A model generated the notes under the pieces. It saw only the letters and a program-made list of their open reading frames with translations. It did no database searches and was not told the DNA's origin. A stretch of DNA of 64,000 nucleotides, from the NCBI RefSeq assembly GCF_019192965.1, contig NZ_JAHTKU010000015.1, positions 1-64,000 of the forward strand, given 5' to 3'. Position numbers and translations under genes: made by a program. How positions within the stretch are numbered: the stretch's first letter is position 1; each line of letters opens with the position of its first letter. Below are positions 8,434 through 16,316 of the stretch, piece after piece. The stretch comes from Nocardioides daeguensis (GTDB taxonomy: Bacteria; Actinomycetota; Actinomycetes; Propionibacteriales; Nocardioidaceae).

Positions 8434-8820
8434 TCAGTCGGTCCTACGGTCGTCGAGGCACAAGATGTTGTCCTCGCTGTCCTTGAACCACGCGGCGTGG
8501 CCCATGCCGCCCATCCCGGCGATGTCGCCGTCCCACGTGACACCGGGCATGTCGTAGTGCTCGAACGTCAGTCCGCGGGTGCGGAGCTCGTCGACCACGG
8601 GGCGTACGTCGGGGACGTGGAACTGGGCGATGGTGTGTCCCGCCTGGCCGGCGTACTCCGTCTCGTAGAGGAAGAAGTCCGTCCCACCGGCGCGGTAGAC
8701 CAGGCCTCCCGGGTTCTCGTCGGCGGGCGTGAGGCCGAGCGTGTCGGCGTAGAACTTCCGGGCGCGGTCGAGGTCCGCGGTCGGGATGTTGGCCGAGACC
8801 GTGCACTCCTCCAGCAGCAT
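8434..8820 (-). CDS. VOC family (glyoxalase/bleomycin-resistance fold) protein
   Basis: This 128-residue single-module vicinal-oxygen-chelate protein shows the beta-alpha-beta start (TVSANIPTADLDRARKFYADTLGL) and the C-terminal GHAAWFKDSEDNILCL. Metal-dependent lyases, dioxygenases and ligand-binding proteins share this fold, so the reaction is unknown. It follows the next gene upstream by 12 bp, suggesting a two-gene transcript. Confidence 0.85.
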   Translation of the reverse strand: MLLEECTVSANIPTADLDRARKFYADTLGLTPADENPGGLVYRAGGTDFFLYETEYAGQAGHTIAQFHVPDVRPVVDELRTRGLTFEHYDMPGVTWDGDIAGMGGMGHAAWFKDSEDNILCLDDRRTD

Positions 8821-8832
8821 CGCGGCCCCTCC

Positions 8833-9423
8833 TCAGGCGCTCTGGAAGTGCGGGTGGTGCAGGTCGTGGAAGGTCGCTCCGTGCATGGCGTACTCCAGCT
8901 CCTGGCGTACCTCGGTCGGCGGCTCGACCTTCTCGCCTTCCCGGGCCGCGGCCTCGGTGGTGAAGGCGACGGTCTCGATGAAGCTGCCGTCGGGCTCGAC
9001 CGCGAGGGTGCCGCCGAGGATGTCGGGGCGCATGTCGTGCAGCGACGCGGTGTCGGCCAGCATCGCCTTGAGCCGGCTCGGGTCGTCGACCTTGCCGCGG
9101 ATGATCTGGACGAAGCCGGCGTCGTCGGAGCCGCCGTCCATGAACATCGTGACGTCGTCGCAGTCGTGGAACTCGGCCGGGCCGTCCATGAGGGCCATGA
9201 AGCGCTCGGCCCAGGCGCTCTGCTCCGGGCGTGCGGAGTTGGCCATCGCCTCCTCACGGGACGCGAACCGGACCACGGCCATCAGCTGGTCGTCGTCGGT
9301 GAAGCCGTAGGTACCGCCCAGCCAACCGGGCGCGCCGGGCGCCAGGTCGCGGCGCCACTCCTCGAGCATGGCGTTGGCCTCGTCCTGCCGGGTGCAGGCG
9401 GCCTGGATCATCTGGATGAACAT
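8833..9423 (-). CDS. Hypothetical protein, possible dimeric alpha-beta barrel
   Basis: This 196-residue soluble protein begins MFIQMIQAACTRQDEANAMLEEW, a pattern like antibiotic-biosynthesis-monooxygenase (ferredoxin-fold) domains, and a similar unit seems to recur at about residue 100 (GFVQIIRGKVDDPSRLKAML). It may therefore be a tandem alpha-beta barrel. GAGGAG sits 7 bases before ATG 9423. It lies 12 bp upstream of the VOC gene and is probably cotranscribed. No catalytic residues are evident. Confidence 0.6.
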   Translation of the reverse strand: MFIQMIQAACTRQDEANAMLEEWRRDLAPGAPGWLGGTYGFTDDDQLMAVVRFASREEAMANSARPEQSAWAERFMALMDGPAEFHDCDDVTMFMDGGSDDAGFVQIIRGKVDDPSRLKAMLADTASLHDMRPDILGGTLAVEPDGSFIETVAFTTEAAAREGEKVEPPTEVRQELEYAMHGATFHDLHHPHFQSA

Positions 9424-9612
9424 GTGCTGCTCCTCGGTCGTCGGATCGGACGTGGATGTCCACAGAGCCGGTCGAGGCAGCCACACACCGGGCCCCGGCC
9501 GGGCCCATCGGCAACCTACGCCGCGCCGCGCGTACTGCCATCACCCAACGGGGGGAAGATCCGGCGCCCGGTGTCCCGGGGGCTGCCGGTGGGCTGCCGG
9601 TAAGTTGGGGGC

Positions 9613-10239
9613 ATGAGCGATAACGCCTCCGGGAGCGAAGAGCAGATCCTCGTCGTCGGCCCCGACGGGCAGCCGATCGGCACCGTCCCGGCGTCGGAGG
9701 TCCAGCAGGCCGAAGCCGCCGCACACGACGAGGACGGCGACGACGGCGAGCGCGCGCTGACCGACCTGGTCGAGCAGCCGGCGAAGGTGATGCGGATCGG
9801 CAGCATGATCCGCCAGCTCCTCGAGGAGGTGAAGGCGGCTCCGCTCGACGAGGCGAGCCGCAGCCGACTCGCGGCCATCCACCGCTCGTCGATCGCCGAG
9901 CTCGAGCAGGGCCTCGCCCCCGAGCTGGTCGAGGAGCTCGAGCGGCTCTCCCTCCCGTTCTCCGAGGACTCCACCCCGTCCGAGGCGGAGCTGCGGATCG
10001 CCCAGGCCCAGCTGGTCGGCTGGCTCGAGGGTCTGTTCCACGGCATCCAGACCGCCATCTACGCCCAGCAGATGGCGGCCCGCGCCCAGTTCGAGCAGAT
10101 CCGCCGCGCCCTGCCCCCGGGGATGAGCCTCGCCGGGCCCGGCGGCGGGCCCGGCGGCCACCCCGGCCACGCGGAGGGCCAGCCGGCGGCCGAGCAGGCG
10201 AGCGGCGAGCAGCCGACGAGCGGCGGGATGTACCTCTAG
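9613..10239 (+). CDS. bpa: Bacterial proteasome activator (Bpa)
   Basis: This 208-residue protein matches the actinobacterial proteasome activator family (DUF2587). Bpa forms a ring that caps the 20S proteasome and opens its gate without ATP or Pup. The helical core spans about residues 45-165 (VMRIGSMIRQLLEEVKAAPLDE ... YAQQMAARAQFEQIRR). It is followed by a Gly/Pro-rich linker and the C-terminal GMYL, equivalent to the GQYL docking motif that enters pockets of the proteasome alpha ring. TAAGTT lies 6 bases before the ATG with no ribosome binding site, so the message is probably leaderless. Confidence 0.93.
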   Translation: MSDNASGSEEQILVVGPDGQPIGTVPASEVQQAEAAAHDEDGDDGERALTDLVEQPAKVMRIGSMIRQLLEEVKAAPLDEASRSRLAAIHRSSIAELEQGLAPELVEELERLSLPFSEDSTPSEAELRIAQAQLVGWLEGLFHGIQTAIYAQQMAARAQFEQIRRALPPGMSLAGPGGGPGGHPGHAEGQPAAEQASGEQPTSGGMYL

Positions 10240-10249
10240 GAGCCTGCCG

Positions 10250-10885
10250 TCAGCGCCGGCGGCCCAGCCGCGACACCAGCAGCAGACCGAGCACGCCGAT
10301 CAGGCTGATCGCGCCGCCCGACGCCAGCACCCGCCCGATCTCGGGCGGCTCGCCCAGCGGGTCGGTGGGCTGGTGGAAGGTCACCGGAGCCGGGGTCGGG
10401 ATCGGCAGGGGCGGCGGCTCGACGGTCGCGAGGTACTGCTCGAGCATCGCCGCGAGCTTCGGCGTCAGTCCCTTGGGCAGCGGCACCGTGCCGTCGCAGG
10501 GGTCGGCCACCATGCCGTCGACGGTGTCGTCGGTGAAGAAGAGGTACGACGTCCCCTGGGCCACGCCCGGCTGCGCGCCGACCGGCCAGTCGACGGTCAC
10601 CGCGGCCTGCTGGCCCTGGGCGACGTCACCGAGCCAGACACGCTGGACGCTCACGCCGTAGCCGACCCGACCCGAACCGGTGACCGGCGCGGCCGCCTCG
10701 ACGCGGCCCACGAAGACGTCGTCGGCGGCCGCGGCCCGCTGGTCGAGCGCCGCCTCGTTGGTGATGTCGACCGGCGTGCAGTCGGCCGGCAGCCCGCTGG
10801 AGGAACCGGCCGCGGCGCCGGGCAGCGCGACCAGCGCCACCGGCACCGCCAGCAGGGCGGCACGAACCAGACGGGGAGACCTCAC
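10250..10885 (-). CDS. Secreted, C-terminally membrane-anchored protein of unknown function
   Basis: A signal peptide (LVRAALLAVPVALVALPGAAA) is followed by an extracellular beta-rich domain (DDVFVGRVEAAAPVTGSG ... YLFFTDDTVDG), a Pro-rich stalk (VEPPPLPIPTPAPV) and a C-terminal membrane helix with basic tail (SLIGVLGLLLVSRLGRRR). The 211-residue protein is therefore exposed outside the membrane. The GTG start at 10885 overlaps the stop of the HAD gene in a GTGA arrangement, making it the third gene of a serS operon. The link to serS is conserved layout rather than shared function. Confidence 0.75.
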   Translation of the reverse strand: MRSPRLVRAALLAVPVALVALPGAAAGSSSGLPADCTPVDITNEAALDQRAAAADDVFVGRVEAAAPVTGSGRVGYGVSVQRVWLGDVAQGQQAAVTVDWPVGAQPGVAQGTSYLFFTDDTVDGMVADPCDGTVPLPKGLTPKLAAMLEQYLATVEPPPLPIPTPAPVTFHQPTDPLGEPPEIGRVLASGGAISLIGVLGLLLVSRLGRRR

Positions 10886-11742
10886 CGCCCCATCCCACCA
10901 GATCCGACGGCAGGGAACCAGCGGCCGATCTCGACGGCGGCGCCGTCGTCGTCGACGGAGTGGGTGACCGCGTCGGCCTTCTCCTTCACCTCGTCGACGG
11001 CCTGGCCCATGGCCACGCCGCGGCCGGCCCACTGCAGCATCTCGATGTCGTTGCGACCGTCGCCGATCGCGAGCACGTCGGCGCGGTCGACGCCGAGCTG
11101 CTGGGCGACGTACTCGAGGCCGGAGGCCTTGGAGATCCCGACCGGGGCCAGGTCGAGCCACGCCGTCCATCCGACGACGTAGTCGGTGCCCTGGAGCCCG
11201 AGGTTGGCGGCGAGGGCGACGAAGTCCTCGGCTGTCGCCTTCGGGTCGCGGATGATGACACGGCTGACGGGCTGGGCGACCATGTCGTCGACGTCGGCGA
11301 TGATCGTCGTACCCCCGAGCTCGCCGTCGGGGAAGGGTCCGGACACGCGGTAGCCGATCCCGCGCTCCTCGACCGCGACCAGCGCCTCGGGGTGCTGCGC
11401 GAGGACGGCGGCGACGGCCGGGCGGGCGTCGAAGGTGACCTCGTGGACGACCTCGGCGGGCGGGTAGCGCAGCACGACGGCGCCGTTGGCCGCGATGATC
11501 CAGAGCCGCTCACCGTGGCCGTGGAGGTCGAGCTTGTCGGCGACGATCGTCATGTTGTGGGGCGCGCGCCCCGAGGACAGCACGACGTGGGCGCCCGCGT
11601 CGAGGACCCGCTGGACCGCGTCGTGCACCGCCGGCGTGACCTCCTCGTGGCTCATGCCGAGCCCCGTCACCCACTTGAGCAGGGTGCCGTCGATGTCGAG
11701 CGCGACGAGGCGGGGCTGCCAGTCGGGGGCGGGCCCGGTCAT
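10882..11742 (-). CDS. HAD family hydrolase, Cof-type phosphatase
   Basis: This 286-residue phosphatase has all four HAD motifs: DIDGT with nucleophile Asp16 and acid Asp18, LSSGR near residue 56, a lysine in GISKASGLE near 205 and GDGRND at 227-232. The long cap between motifs 1 and 3 is Cof type (class IIB), whose members dephosphorylate sugar phosphates and cofactors such as flavin or pyridoxal phosphate. Its ATG overlaps the serS stop (ATGA) and its stop overlaps the next start, so it sits in the middle of a tightly coupled operon. Confidence 0.9.
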   Translation of the reverse strand: MTGPAPDWQPRLVALDIDGTLLKWVTGLGMSHEEVTPAVHDAVQRVLDAGAHVVLSSGRAPHNMTIVADKLDLHGHGERLWIIAANGAVVLRYPPAEVVHEVTFDARPAVAAVLAQHPEALVAVEERGIGYRVSGPFPDGELGGTTIIADVDDMVAQPVSRVIIRDPKATAEDFVALAANLGLQGTDYVVGWTAWLDLAPVGISKASGLEYVAQQLGVDRADVLAIGDGRNDIEMLQWAGRGVAMGQAVDEVKEKADAVTHSVDDDGAAVEIGRWFPAVGSGGMGR

Positions 11743-13040
11743 CGGCTCACGGGCTCCAGCAGCTCGAGACCGCCCAGGAACGGCTGCAGCGCCTTCGGGA
11801 CCCGGACCGAGCCGTCGGCCTGCTGGTGGGTCTCGAGGACGGCGACGATGGCGCGGGTGATGGCGGTCAGGGTGCCGTTGAGGGTGGCGATCGGCCCGAT
11901 CGGTCCGGCCTGTCCCGAGCCTGTCGACGGGAACCGGCCGCGGGTGTCGAGGCGGCGGGTCTGGAAGTCGGTGCAGTTGGAGGTCGAGGTGAGCTCGCGG
12001 TACTTGCCCTGGGTGGGGATCCACGCCTCGCAGTCGAACTTGCGGATCGCGCTGCCGCCGAGGTCGCCGGCCGCGATGTCGACGACCCGGTAGGCCAGTT
12101 CGAGCTTGTCGAGGAACTCCTTCTCCCACGCCAGCAGGCGCTGGTGCTCGGCCTCGGCGTCCTCGAGGGTGGTGTAGACGAACATCTCGACCTTGTCGAA
12201 CCAGTGGACCCGGATGATCCCCTTGGTGTCCTTGCCGTGCGAGCCGGCCTCCTTGCGGAAGCAGGGGCTGAACGACGCGTAGCGGCGCGGCAGGCTCTCG
12301 ACGTCCAGGATCTCCTTGGAGTGGTACGCCGCCATCGGCACCTCGGAGGTGCCGACCAGGTAGAGGTCCTCGCCCTCGATGCGGTAGATGTCCTCGCCGC
12401 CGCCCTGGTCGAGGTAGCCGGTGCCCTCCATCGCCTCGGTGCGCACCAAGGACGGTGCGATCACCTGGGTGAAGCCGGCGTTGCGCGCCTGCTCCATGGC
12501 GAGGTTGACCAACGCCAGCTCGAGCTGGGCACCGACCCCGGTCAGGAAGTAGAAGCGGCTGCCGCTGACCTTGGCGCCACGCTCGAGGTCGATCGCGCCG
12601 AGCATCCGCCCGAGCTCGATGTGGTCGCGCGGCTCGAAGCCCTCGGCGGCGAAGTCGCGCGGCGTACCGACCTCCTCGAGGACCACGAAGTCGTCCTCGC
12701 CCCCGGTCGGCGTCTGCTCCGCGACGACGTTGGGGATCGCCTTGAGGGCGGTGGTCCAGGCCTCGTCGGCGCTGGCCTGCTCCGCCTCGAGGTCCTTGAC
12801 CTCGGCGGCCAGCTGCTTCACCTGCGCGAGCAGCGCCTGCTTCTCCTCGCCCTGCGCCTGCGCCACCTGCTTGCCGAAGGTCTTCTGCGCGGCGCGCTTC
12901 TCCTCGAAGGCGGCGATCGCGGCGCGGCGGACGGCGTCGGCCTCGAGCGCACGGTCGACCACGTCGGGAGACGCCCCGCGCTTGGCCTGCGAGGCGCGGA
13001 TGCGGTCGGGCTCGTCGCGGAGGATGCGCGGGTCGATCAT
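11739..13040 (-). CDS. serS: Seryl-tRNA synthetase
   Basis: This 433-residue class II synthetase charges tRNA-Ser. It has the N-terminal antiparallel coiled-coil arm (about residues 30-105, rich in [11 protein letters not shown] patterns) that grips the long variable arm, motif 2 ([18 protein letters not shown]) and motif 3 (ATLNGTLTA). Start [10 protein letters not shown] is the family start, with TAGCCT 7 bases upstream. Residues near 370-379 (PSTGSGQAG) are extra compared with the remembered family pattern between RRLDTRGR and IATLNGT and coincide with a 23-bp repeat-like sequence. Confidence 0.97.
   Translation of the reverse strand: MIDPRILRDEPDRIRASQAKRGASPDVVDRALEADAVRRAAIAAFEEKRAAQKTFGKQVAQAQGEEKQALLAQVKQLAAEVKDLEAEQASADEAWTTALKAIPNVVAEQTPTGGEDDFVVLEEVGTPRDFAAEGFEPRDHIELGRMLGAIDLERGAKVSGSRFYFLTGVGAQLELALVNLAMEQARNAGFTQVIAPSLVRTEAMEGTGYLDQGGGEDIYRIEGEDLYLVGTSEVPMAAYHSKEILDVESLPRRYASFSPCFRKEAGSHGKDTKGIIRVHWFDKVEMFVYTTLEDAEAEHQRLLAWEKEFLDKLELAYRVVDIAAGDLGGSAIRKFDCEAWIPTQGKYRELTSTSNCTDFQTRRLDTRGRFPSTGSGQAGPIGPIATLNGTLTAITRAIVAVLETHQQADGSVRVPKALQPFLGGLELLEPVSR
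11909..11931. repeat. Repeat-like insertion inside serS
   Basis: A 23-bp sequence (CCTGTCCCGAGC then CTGTCGACGGG) resembles the short dispersed CCTGTC-GAGC-TGTCGA-GGG repeats I know from other GC-rich genomes. Here it is read in frame as PSTGSGQA. Only one copy is seen in the window, so the repeat identity rests on recall. Confidence 0.45.
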
Positions 13041-13100
13041 GCGGCTCAGGCTATCCGTCGGGTCGGACTCGCCGCGCATCGGTTTCGCCGGTGGCCCGGC

Positions 13101-13195
13101 TGCATGAATCCCCGGATATCAGGGATTGCATGCGCTTGTCAGGTGTTGCAACCCCTGACAAGCGCAGGGATCCCCGGACATCCGGGGATCCCTGC
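13101..13195. repeat. Three adjoining palindromes between serS and aldo/keto reductase gene
   Basis: Palindrome 1 (13101-13133) is imperfect, with arms GCATGAATCCC and GGGATTGCATGC. Palindrome 2 (13132-13165) has 12-bp perfect arms GCGCTTGTCAGG and CCTGACAAGCGC, and an inner GTTGCAAC that extends the symmetry apart from one mismatch. Palindrome 3 (13164-13195) has 15-bp perfect arms and a 2-base loop. They abut with almost no spacer, and palindromes 1 and 3 share the core ATCCCCGGA. They lie 6 bp after the reductase stop and about 60 bp upstream of serS, so termination is possible. Confidence 0.8.
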
Positions 13196-13200
13196 ACCCC

Positions 13201-14184
13201 TCAGTACGGCGCGATGGGCTCGGGCGAGGGGAAGAGCGCGTCGAGCCCGGCGAGGTCCTCGGGCGTGGGCACCCAGGAACCGGCGGCCGCGTTGGCGACC
13301 ACCTGCTCGGGCCGGGTGGCACCGGCGATCACGGACGCGACGGGCGCCTGGGCGAGCAGCCAGCCGATGGCGACGGTGACCTCGGAGACGCCGCGGTCGC
13401 GGGCGAACTCGGAGTAGGCCCTCAGCGTCGGGGAGACGGCGTCCTCGAGGAGGTGCTGGCGGGTGTGGGACAGCCGGGTACCGGCGGGGGCCGCGCCGGA
13501 GGCGTACTTGCCGGTGAGCAGACCGTTGGCGAGCGGGAAGTACGGCAGCACGCCGATCCCGAACGCGCGGGCGGCGGGCAGCACCTCGAGCTCGGCGCGC
13601 CGGTCGGTGAGGTTGTAGTGGTTCTGCGCGGAGACGAAGCGCTCGACGCCGAGGTCGCGGGCGACGTACTCGGCCTGCGCGATCTGCCAGCCGGCCCGGT
13701 TGGAGTGGCCGAGGTAGCGGACCTTGCCCTCGCGGACCAGGTCGTCGAGGGCCGACATCGTCTCCTCGATCGGCGTGCGCGGGTCGGGGGTGTGGAACTG
13801 GAAGAGGTCGATCCAGTCCGTGCCGAGCCGGCGCAGGGACGCCTCGACCGCGGTGCGGACGTAACGGCGCGAGCCGCGGGCGCCGAAGTCGGGGCCGTTG
13901 GCGCCGCGCATGTCCATGCCGAACTTCGTGGCCACGATCACGTCGGCCCGGCGCGAGCCCAGGGCCGCTCCGAGCCGCTCCTCGGACAGACCGGGCGTCG
14001 CGCCGTACGTGTCGGCGACGTCGAAGAAGGTGATCCCGGCGTCGATCGCCGCGCCGACCACGCGGTCGGTGCCCTCCTGCGACTCCGTGGCGGTGCCGGG
14101 TCGGCCGAGGTTGTTGCAGCCGAGGCCGATGCGGGACACGACGAGGCCGGAGCGGCCGAGGGTCACGGAAGCGGGGACGGTCAT
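13201..14184 (-). CDS. Aldo/keto reductase
   Basis: This 327-residue NADPH-dependent oxidoreductase has a TIM barrel with the catalytic tetrad visible in order: Asp and Tyr in FFDVADTYGATPG, Lys in VIVATKFGMDM and His in DLFQFHTPDP. The cofactor-binding end (VIAGATRPEQVVANAA) matches the YajO/Tas-like branch. Substrate is unknown. TAACGT lies 6 bases before the ATG, suggesting a leaderless message. It is divergent from the PAP2-kinase gene, with only 22 bp between starts. Confidence 0.9.
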   Translation of the reverse strand: MTVPASVTLGRSGLVVSRIGLGCNNLGRPGTATESQEGTDRVVGAAIDAGITFFDVADTYGATPGLSEERLGAALGSRRADVIVATKFGMDMRGANGPDFGARGSRRYVRTAVEASLRRLGTDWIDLFQFHTPDPRTPIEETMSALDDLVREGKVRYLGHSNRAGWQIAQAEYVARDLGVERFVSAQNHYNLTDRRAELEVLPAARAFGIGVLPYFPLANGLLTGKYASGAAPAGTRLSHTRQHLLEDAVSPTLRAYSEFARDRGVSEVTVAIGWLLAQAPVASVIAGATRPEQVVANAAAGSWVPTPEDLAGLDALFPSPEPIAPY

Positions 14185-14206
14185 GGCTCGACGTTATCCT
14201 CCGGGG

Positions 14207-15790
14207 GTGCTCGACCGACCCCGCCGGACCCCGCTGCTGGCCTCGCTGATCCTGCTGGCACTGTTCGTGGCAGTGGCTGGCGCCGTCGCCGCCGAGTGGG
14301 CCTGGGTGATGGACCTCGACAGCCACGGCGAGGCCGCGCGCGACTGGGCCGGCGAGCGGGCCTGGTTGCGCGAGCCGCTGCGCGCCATCGAGCTCGCCTT
14401 CGGCACCGCCAGCATGACCGCGGTCACCACGGTCCTCACGCTCGCGCTGTTCGTGAAGGGTCACCGCCGGGCCGCGATCCTGGTCGCGGCCGTGATGGCG
14501 GCCACCGCCCTGCTGACCTACGTCACCAAGGTCTTCGTCGGCCGCGGCCGGCCCGTGTGGCAGGACCCGGAGTACTTCCTGCACTCCAACGCGTTCCCCT
14601 CCGGCCACACCTCGTCGGCCGCCGCGTTCGCCGGTCTCGTGGTGCTGCTCGCCGTCATGCTCGTCCGTCGACCCGGTATCCGTCGCCTGGTCTCGACGCT
14701 CGGGGTGCTGACGTGGGCGGTGGTCGCCGCCGACCGCATCCTGCTCGGCCGGCACTACCCGAGCGACGTGGTCGGCGGCACCCTGCTCGGCCTCGGCGTA
14801 CTGCTGCTCGGGGTCGCGCTCTACAACCCGCTCCCCCGCAGCCACGCGCTCAAGGCCGAGCCGCTGCCTGAGGCGTACCCGTCGGCACGCCGGCTGGCCG
14901 TGGTCCTCAACCCGATCAAGGTCGAGTCGGTCGAGCAGTTCCAGACCCTGGTGACCCAGATGGCGATCGAGTCGGGCTGGAACGAGCCGCGCTGGTACCT
15001 CACCACCGTCGAGGACTCCGGCACCGGCCAGGCCGAGCAGGCCGCCGTCGACGGCGCCGACCTGGTCATCGTGTGCGGCGGTGACGGCACCGTCCGCGAG
15101 GTGTGTGCCGAGCTCGCCGGCACCGGCATCCCGGTGGGCGTCGTCCCCGCCGGAACCGGCAACCTGCTGGCCCGCAACCTGGCGGTCCCGCTGTTCATCC
15201 GCGCCGCCATCGACATCGCGCTCACCGGCCAGGACCGGGCCATCGACATGGTCGAGGTCGACGGCGACGGCCTCGAGCCCACCCACTTCATGGTGATGGC
15301 CGGCATGGGCTTCGACGCCGCGATCATGGAGGGCGTCAACGAGGACCTGAAGAAGAAGGTCGGCTGGCTCGCCTACGTGGTGTCCGGGCTCAAGGGCTTG
15401 ATGTTCCCGGCGATGAAGCTGGAGATCTCGGTCGACGACATGCCGTTCACCAAGCACCGCGCCCGCACCTGCGTGATCGGCAACGTCGGCAGCCTGCAGG
15501 GCGGGATGAACCTGCTCCCCGATGCCGCCATCGACGACGGCCTGCTCGACGTCGTGCTGCTCTACCCCCGGCGCTTCCTCAGCTGGATCCCTCTGGTGCT
15601 GCGCGTGCTGACCCGTCGCGAGCACAACGCCGGCGAGTCGGTCGCCCGGATGACCGGCCGCAAGGTCGTCGTACGCGCGTCGGGCGAGGTGCCGCGCCAG
15701 CTCGACGGCGACACCATCGGGCTGGGCTCGGAGCTGCGGATGGAGTGCATCCACGGCCGGGTGCTGGTGCGGGTCCCGCGGACAGTGTGA
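14207..15790 (+). CDS. PAP2 phosphatase - diacylglycerol kinase fusion protein
   Basis: Residues 1-210 are a membrane-bound PAP2-type lipid phosphatase, with about five hydrophobic segments and the three motifs KVFVGRGRP (108-116), PSGHTSS (131-137) and GRHYPSD (181-187). Residues 225-527 are a diacylglycerol/sphingosine kinase catalytic domain with GGDGTVREV (291-299) and PAGTGNLLARNL (315-326). One half should remove and the other add phosphate on lipids at the membrane. The GTG start at 14207 follows TATCCT by 6 bases with no ribosome binding site. A 59-bp palindromic element starts 3 bp after the stop. Confidence 0.9.
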   Translation: MLDRPRRTPLLASLILLALFVAVAGAVAAEWAWVMDLDSHGEAARDWAGERAWLREPLRAIELAFGTASMTAVTTVLTLALFVKGHRRAAILVAAVMAATALLTYVTKVFVGRGRPVWQDPEYFLHSNAFPSGHTSSAAAFAGLVVLLAVMLVRRPGIRRLVSTLGVLTWAVVAADRILLGRHYPSDVVGGTLLGLGVLLLGVALYNPLPRSHALKAEPLPEAYPSARRLAVVLNPIKVESVEQFQTLVTQMAIESGWNEPRWYLTTVEDSGTGQAEQAAVDGADLVIVCGGDGTVREVCAELAGTGIPVGVVPAGTGNLLARNLAVPLFIRAAIDIALTGQDRAIDMVEVDGDGLEPTHFMVMAGMGFDAAIMEGVNEDLKKKVGWLAYVVSGLKGLMFPAMKLEISVDDMPFTKHRARTCVIGNVGSLQGGMNLLPDAAIDDGLLDVVLLYPRRFLSWIPLVLRVLTRREHNAGESVARMTGRKVVVRASGEVPRQLDGDTIGLGSELRMECIHGRVLVRVPRTV

Positions 15791-15793
15791 ACC

Positions 15794-15852
15794 GCACCCC
15801 ATGCGCATTGGTACGTGATCAGCCCGATCCCCGACCAGATCGCATGGGGTGC
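15794..15852. repeat. 59-bp palindromic element, copy 2
   Basis: The arms GCACCCCATGCG and CGCATGGGGTGC are perfect inverted copies. The element fills the gap between two convergent genes almost exactly, 3 bp from one stop and 2 bp from the other. A terminator serving both genes is the natural reading. Confidence 0.9.
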
Positions 15853-15854
15853 CG

Positions 15855-16253
15855 TCAGCTCCGGGCCAGCCGCGCGTGGGCGACCGCCTCGGACTCCTCC
15901 GGCGACAGCTCCTGGTCGCTGCTCCAACCGGCGACCGACTTGGCGTAGGTGCGGGCCTCGTTGCGGCCGCGGATCGAGGTGAGGACGACGCCGTCGCCGG
16001 CGTCGTCGAGCAGCGCGAGCGACCAGGACAGCCGCCCGCCCATCTCGTCGAAGGCGTCGTAGCGGACGACGGCGAGGTGGCGCAGCGCACCGACCGCCTC
16101 GGCCCGCAGGGCGGCGACCTCGCGGCGCAGGCCGGCAGTGTCGGCGGGCAGGTCGTCCGCGGGCGCCGTACCGCTCGCCCGTCCGTTGCGGAGCGCCACG
16201 GCGAGGGCGGCACCGGCCACGAGCAGGGCGAGGAGGGCGAGGACGACGGCCAT
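15855..16253 (-). CDS. DUF4446 family protein
   Basis: This 132-residue protein has an N-terminal membrane helix (VVLALLALLVAGAALAVAL), a short coiled coil (LRREVAALRAEAVGAL) and the DUF4446 domain (VVRYDAFDEMGGRLSWSLALLDDAGDGVVLTSI). It should be anchored by its N-terminus. The family is widespread in Gram-positive bacteria and its role is unknown. It is divergent from pheA, with about 60 bp between starts, and convergent with the lipid kinase fusion across the 59-bp element. Confidence 0.85.
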   Translation of the reverse strand: MAVVLALLALLVAGAALAVALRNGRASGTAPADDLPADTAGLRREVAALRAEAVGALRHLAVVRYDAFDEMGGRLSWSLALLDDAGDGVVLTSIRGRNEARTYAKSVAGWSSDQELSPEESEAVAHARLARS

Positions 16254-16316
16254 GGGGCGACGGTAGTCAACGAGACGCGGCGAGGAGCGGCCACCCGCCG
16301 CCACTACCCTGGGCGC

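Noticed and set aside
9613..10239. Proteasome operon (prcBA, pup, arc)
   Set aside because: Only the activator is in the window; no proteasome subunit or Pup gene was seen.
13041..13200. T-box or other riboswitch upstream of serS
   Set aside because: No T-box sequence or specifier loop was found; the strong structures are plain palindromes, and serS appears to have a -10 box close to its start.
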